From assembly GCA_021781775.1 (NCBI GenBank), contig JAJXWE010000158.1, forward strand, positions 1-5,157: 5,157 bases of DNA. The letters are read 5' to 3'. This stretch comes from Pseudomonadota bacterium (GTDB lineage Bacteria > Pseudomonadota > Gammaproteobacteria > Steroidobacterales > Steroidobacteraceae). The position numbers and the translations under genes are program-made. The notes beneath the pieces are model-generated. The model made no database searches. It saw only the letters and a program-made list of their open reading frames with translations, and was not told the origin of the DNA. Each line of letters begins with the position of its first letter. The stretch's first letter is position 1. Positions 4,701-5,157 of the stretch are shown here, one piece after another.

Positions 4701-5157
4701 TCGGCGAGAAACGCTCGCAGGACCCGCTCGGCCCCGACAGGATCGTCGCGGTGCACCCCGTGGCCGGCCTCAGGAAACACGTGCAGCGCACCGATCCCGG
4801 GGGCGAGCGCAGCGAAGATCTCCTGACTGCACACCAGCGGGGTGATCGGATCGTAACCGCCCGCGAGAATCAGCGTCGGACATGCGATTCGTTCCAAACC
4901 CGCGCGCGCATCCATGGTGCGCATCTCACCGAGCACGAAGTGACGCGTCACGGGTGGCTTGAGGATCGCCCGGCTGCGCGCAATCGCCTCCTCGGGATTG
5001 GGCTTGGGATTGTAGAGCGGCAGGCAGACCGCGAGGTACTCCTGCATCAGCTGCTCATCGGGCTCGCGCCAGAAGCGTCTCGCCACCTCGCCGGCCCGCT
5101 CGCCACCGCGCTCGAACATCAGCGCCACGGTGGTGTCGATGTGCATCCGGGCCGCCG
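4688..5157 (-). CDS. Alpha/beta hydrolase, C-terminal part (N-terminal half beyond right edge)
   Basis: The frame is open to the window end, with codons for A-A-R before the first in-window ATG (5146), so that ATG is internal and the gene starts outside. The visible 155 or so residues are the cap and C-terminal part of an alpha/beta hydrolase. They include a helical cap (RRFWREPDEQLMQEY, CLPLYNPKPNPEEA), then CPTLILAGGYDPITP with the catalytic Asp (codon 4850-4852), and FPEAGHGVHRDDP with the catalytic His (codon 4760-4762). The nucleophile elbow (GxSxG) is missing only because of the window edge. The 'CLPLYN' cap and the 'GEM' just before the Asp strand recall proline iminopeptidase-like hydrolases, but an esterase or lactonase is equally possible. 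It ends at a TGA (4688-4690) facing the DUF763 gene. Confidence 0.85.
   Translation of the reverse strand, partial: AARMHIDTTVALMFERGGERAGEVARRFWREPDEQLMQEYLAVCLPLYNPKPNPEEAIARSRAILKPPVTRHFVLGEMRTMDARAGLERIACPTLILAGGYDPITPLVCSQEIFAALAPGIGALHVFPEAGHGVHRDDPVGAERVLRAFLADRPA

Noticed and set aside
4303..4791. Minus-strand 162-codon frame across the end of DUF763 and the hydrolase
   Set aside because: It overlaps conserved DUF763 and alpha/beta hydrolase coding sequence in other frames and shows no family motif of its own.
1..5157. A novel defence, mobile or biosynthetic system
   Set aside because: The genes are unrelated single hydrolase, peroxidase and DUF763 units in alternating orientations. 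There is no conserved operon, transposase, integrase, toxin-antitoxin pair, repeat array or RNA gene to support a system.

Overview
The window is GC-rich, densely coding chromosomal DNA of ordinary bacterial character. The base composition and protein types suggest a high-GC member of the Pseudomonadota, perhaps an uncultured gamma- or betaproteobacterium. That placement is a guess, because there is no rRNA or other phylogenetic marker here. I see no mobile element, CRISPR array, tRNA or rRNA.

Layout from left to right. Positions 1-113 (minus) hold the first 38 codons of a cystathionine beta-lyase/gamma-synthase family PLP enzyme that runs off the left edge. A divergent intergenic region (114-295) separates it from a complete amidohydrolase of the imidazolonepropionase/prolidase-like group (296-1528, plus). 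A 72-bp gap leads to an OsmC-family thiol peroxidase (1601-2062, plus). This converges, with a candidate bulged hairpin between the genes, on a metallo-beta-lactamase-fold hydrolase of the UlaG/NAPE-PLD-like family (2127-3260, minus). A second divergent intergenic region (3261-3401) follows. Next is a DUF763 protein (3402-4665, plus) whose reading frame is broken near 4084-4181: the N-terminal two thirds are in one frame and the C-terminal third in another. It converges, again across a bulged hairpin, on an alpha/beta hydrolase whose N-terminal half lies beyond the right edge (4688-5157, minus).

The genes do not form one pathway. They look like separate housekeeping or hydrolytic units: sulfur amino acid metabolism, dipeptide or amide hydrolysis, peroxide detoxification and two hydrolases of unknown substrate. 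Only the amidohydrolase and OsmC genes are co-oriented and close enough to share a transcript.

The most notable observation is the frameshifted DUF763 gene. It belongs to a conserved family without an established function, its C-terminal part contains a helix-hairpin-helix-like segment, and both halves keep their family motifs. I found no convincing evidence of a new multi-gene system.
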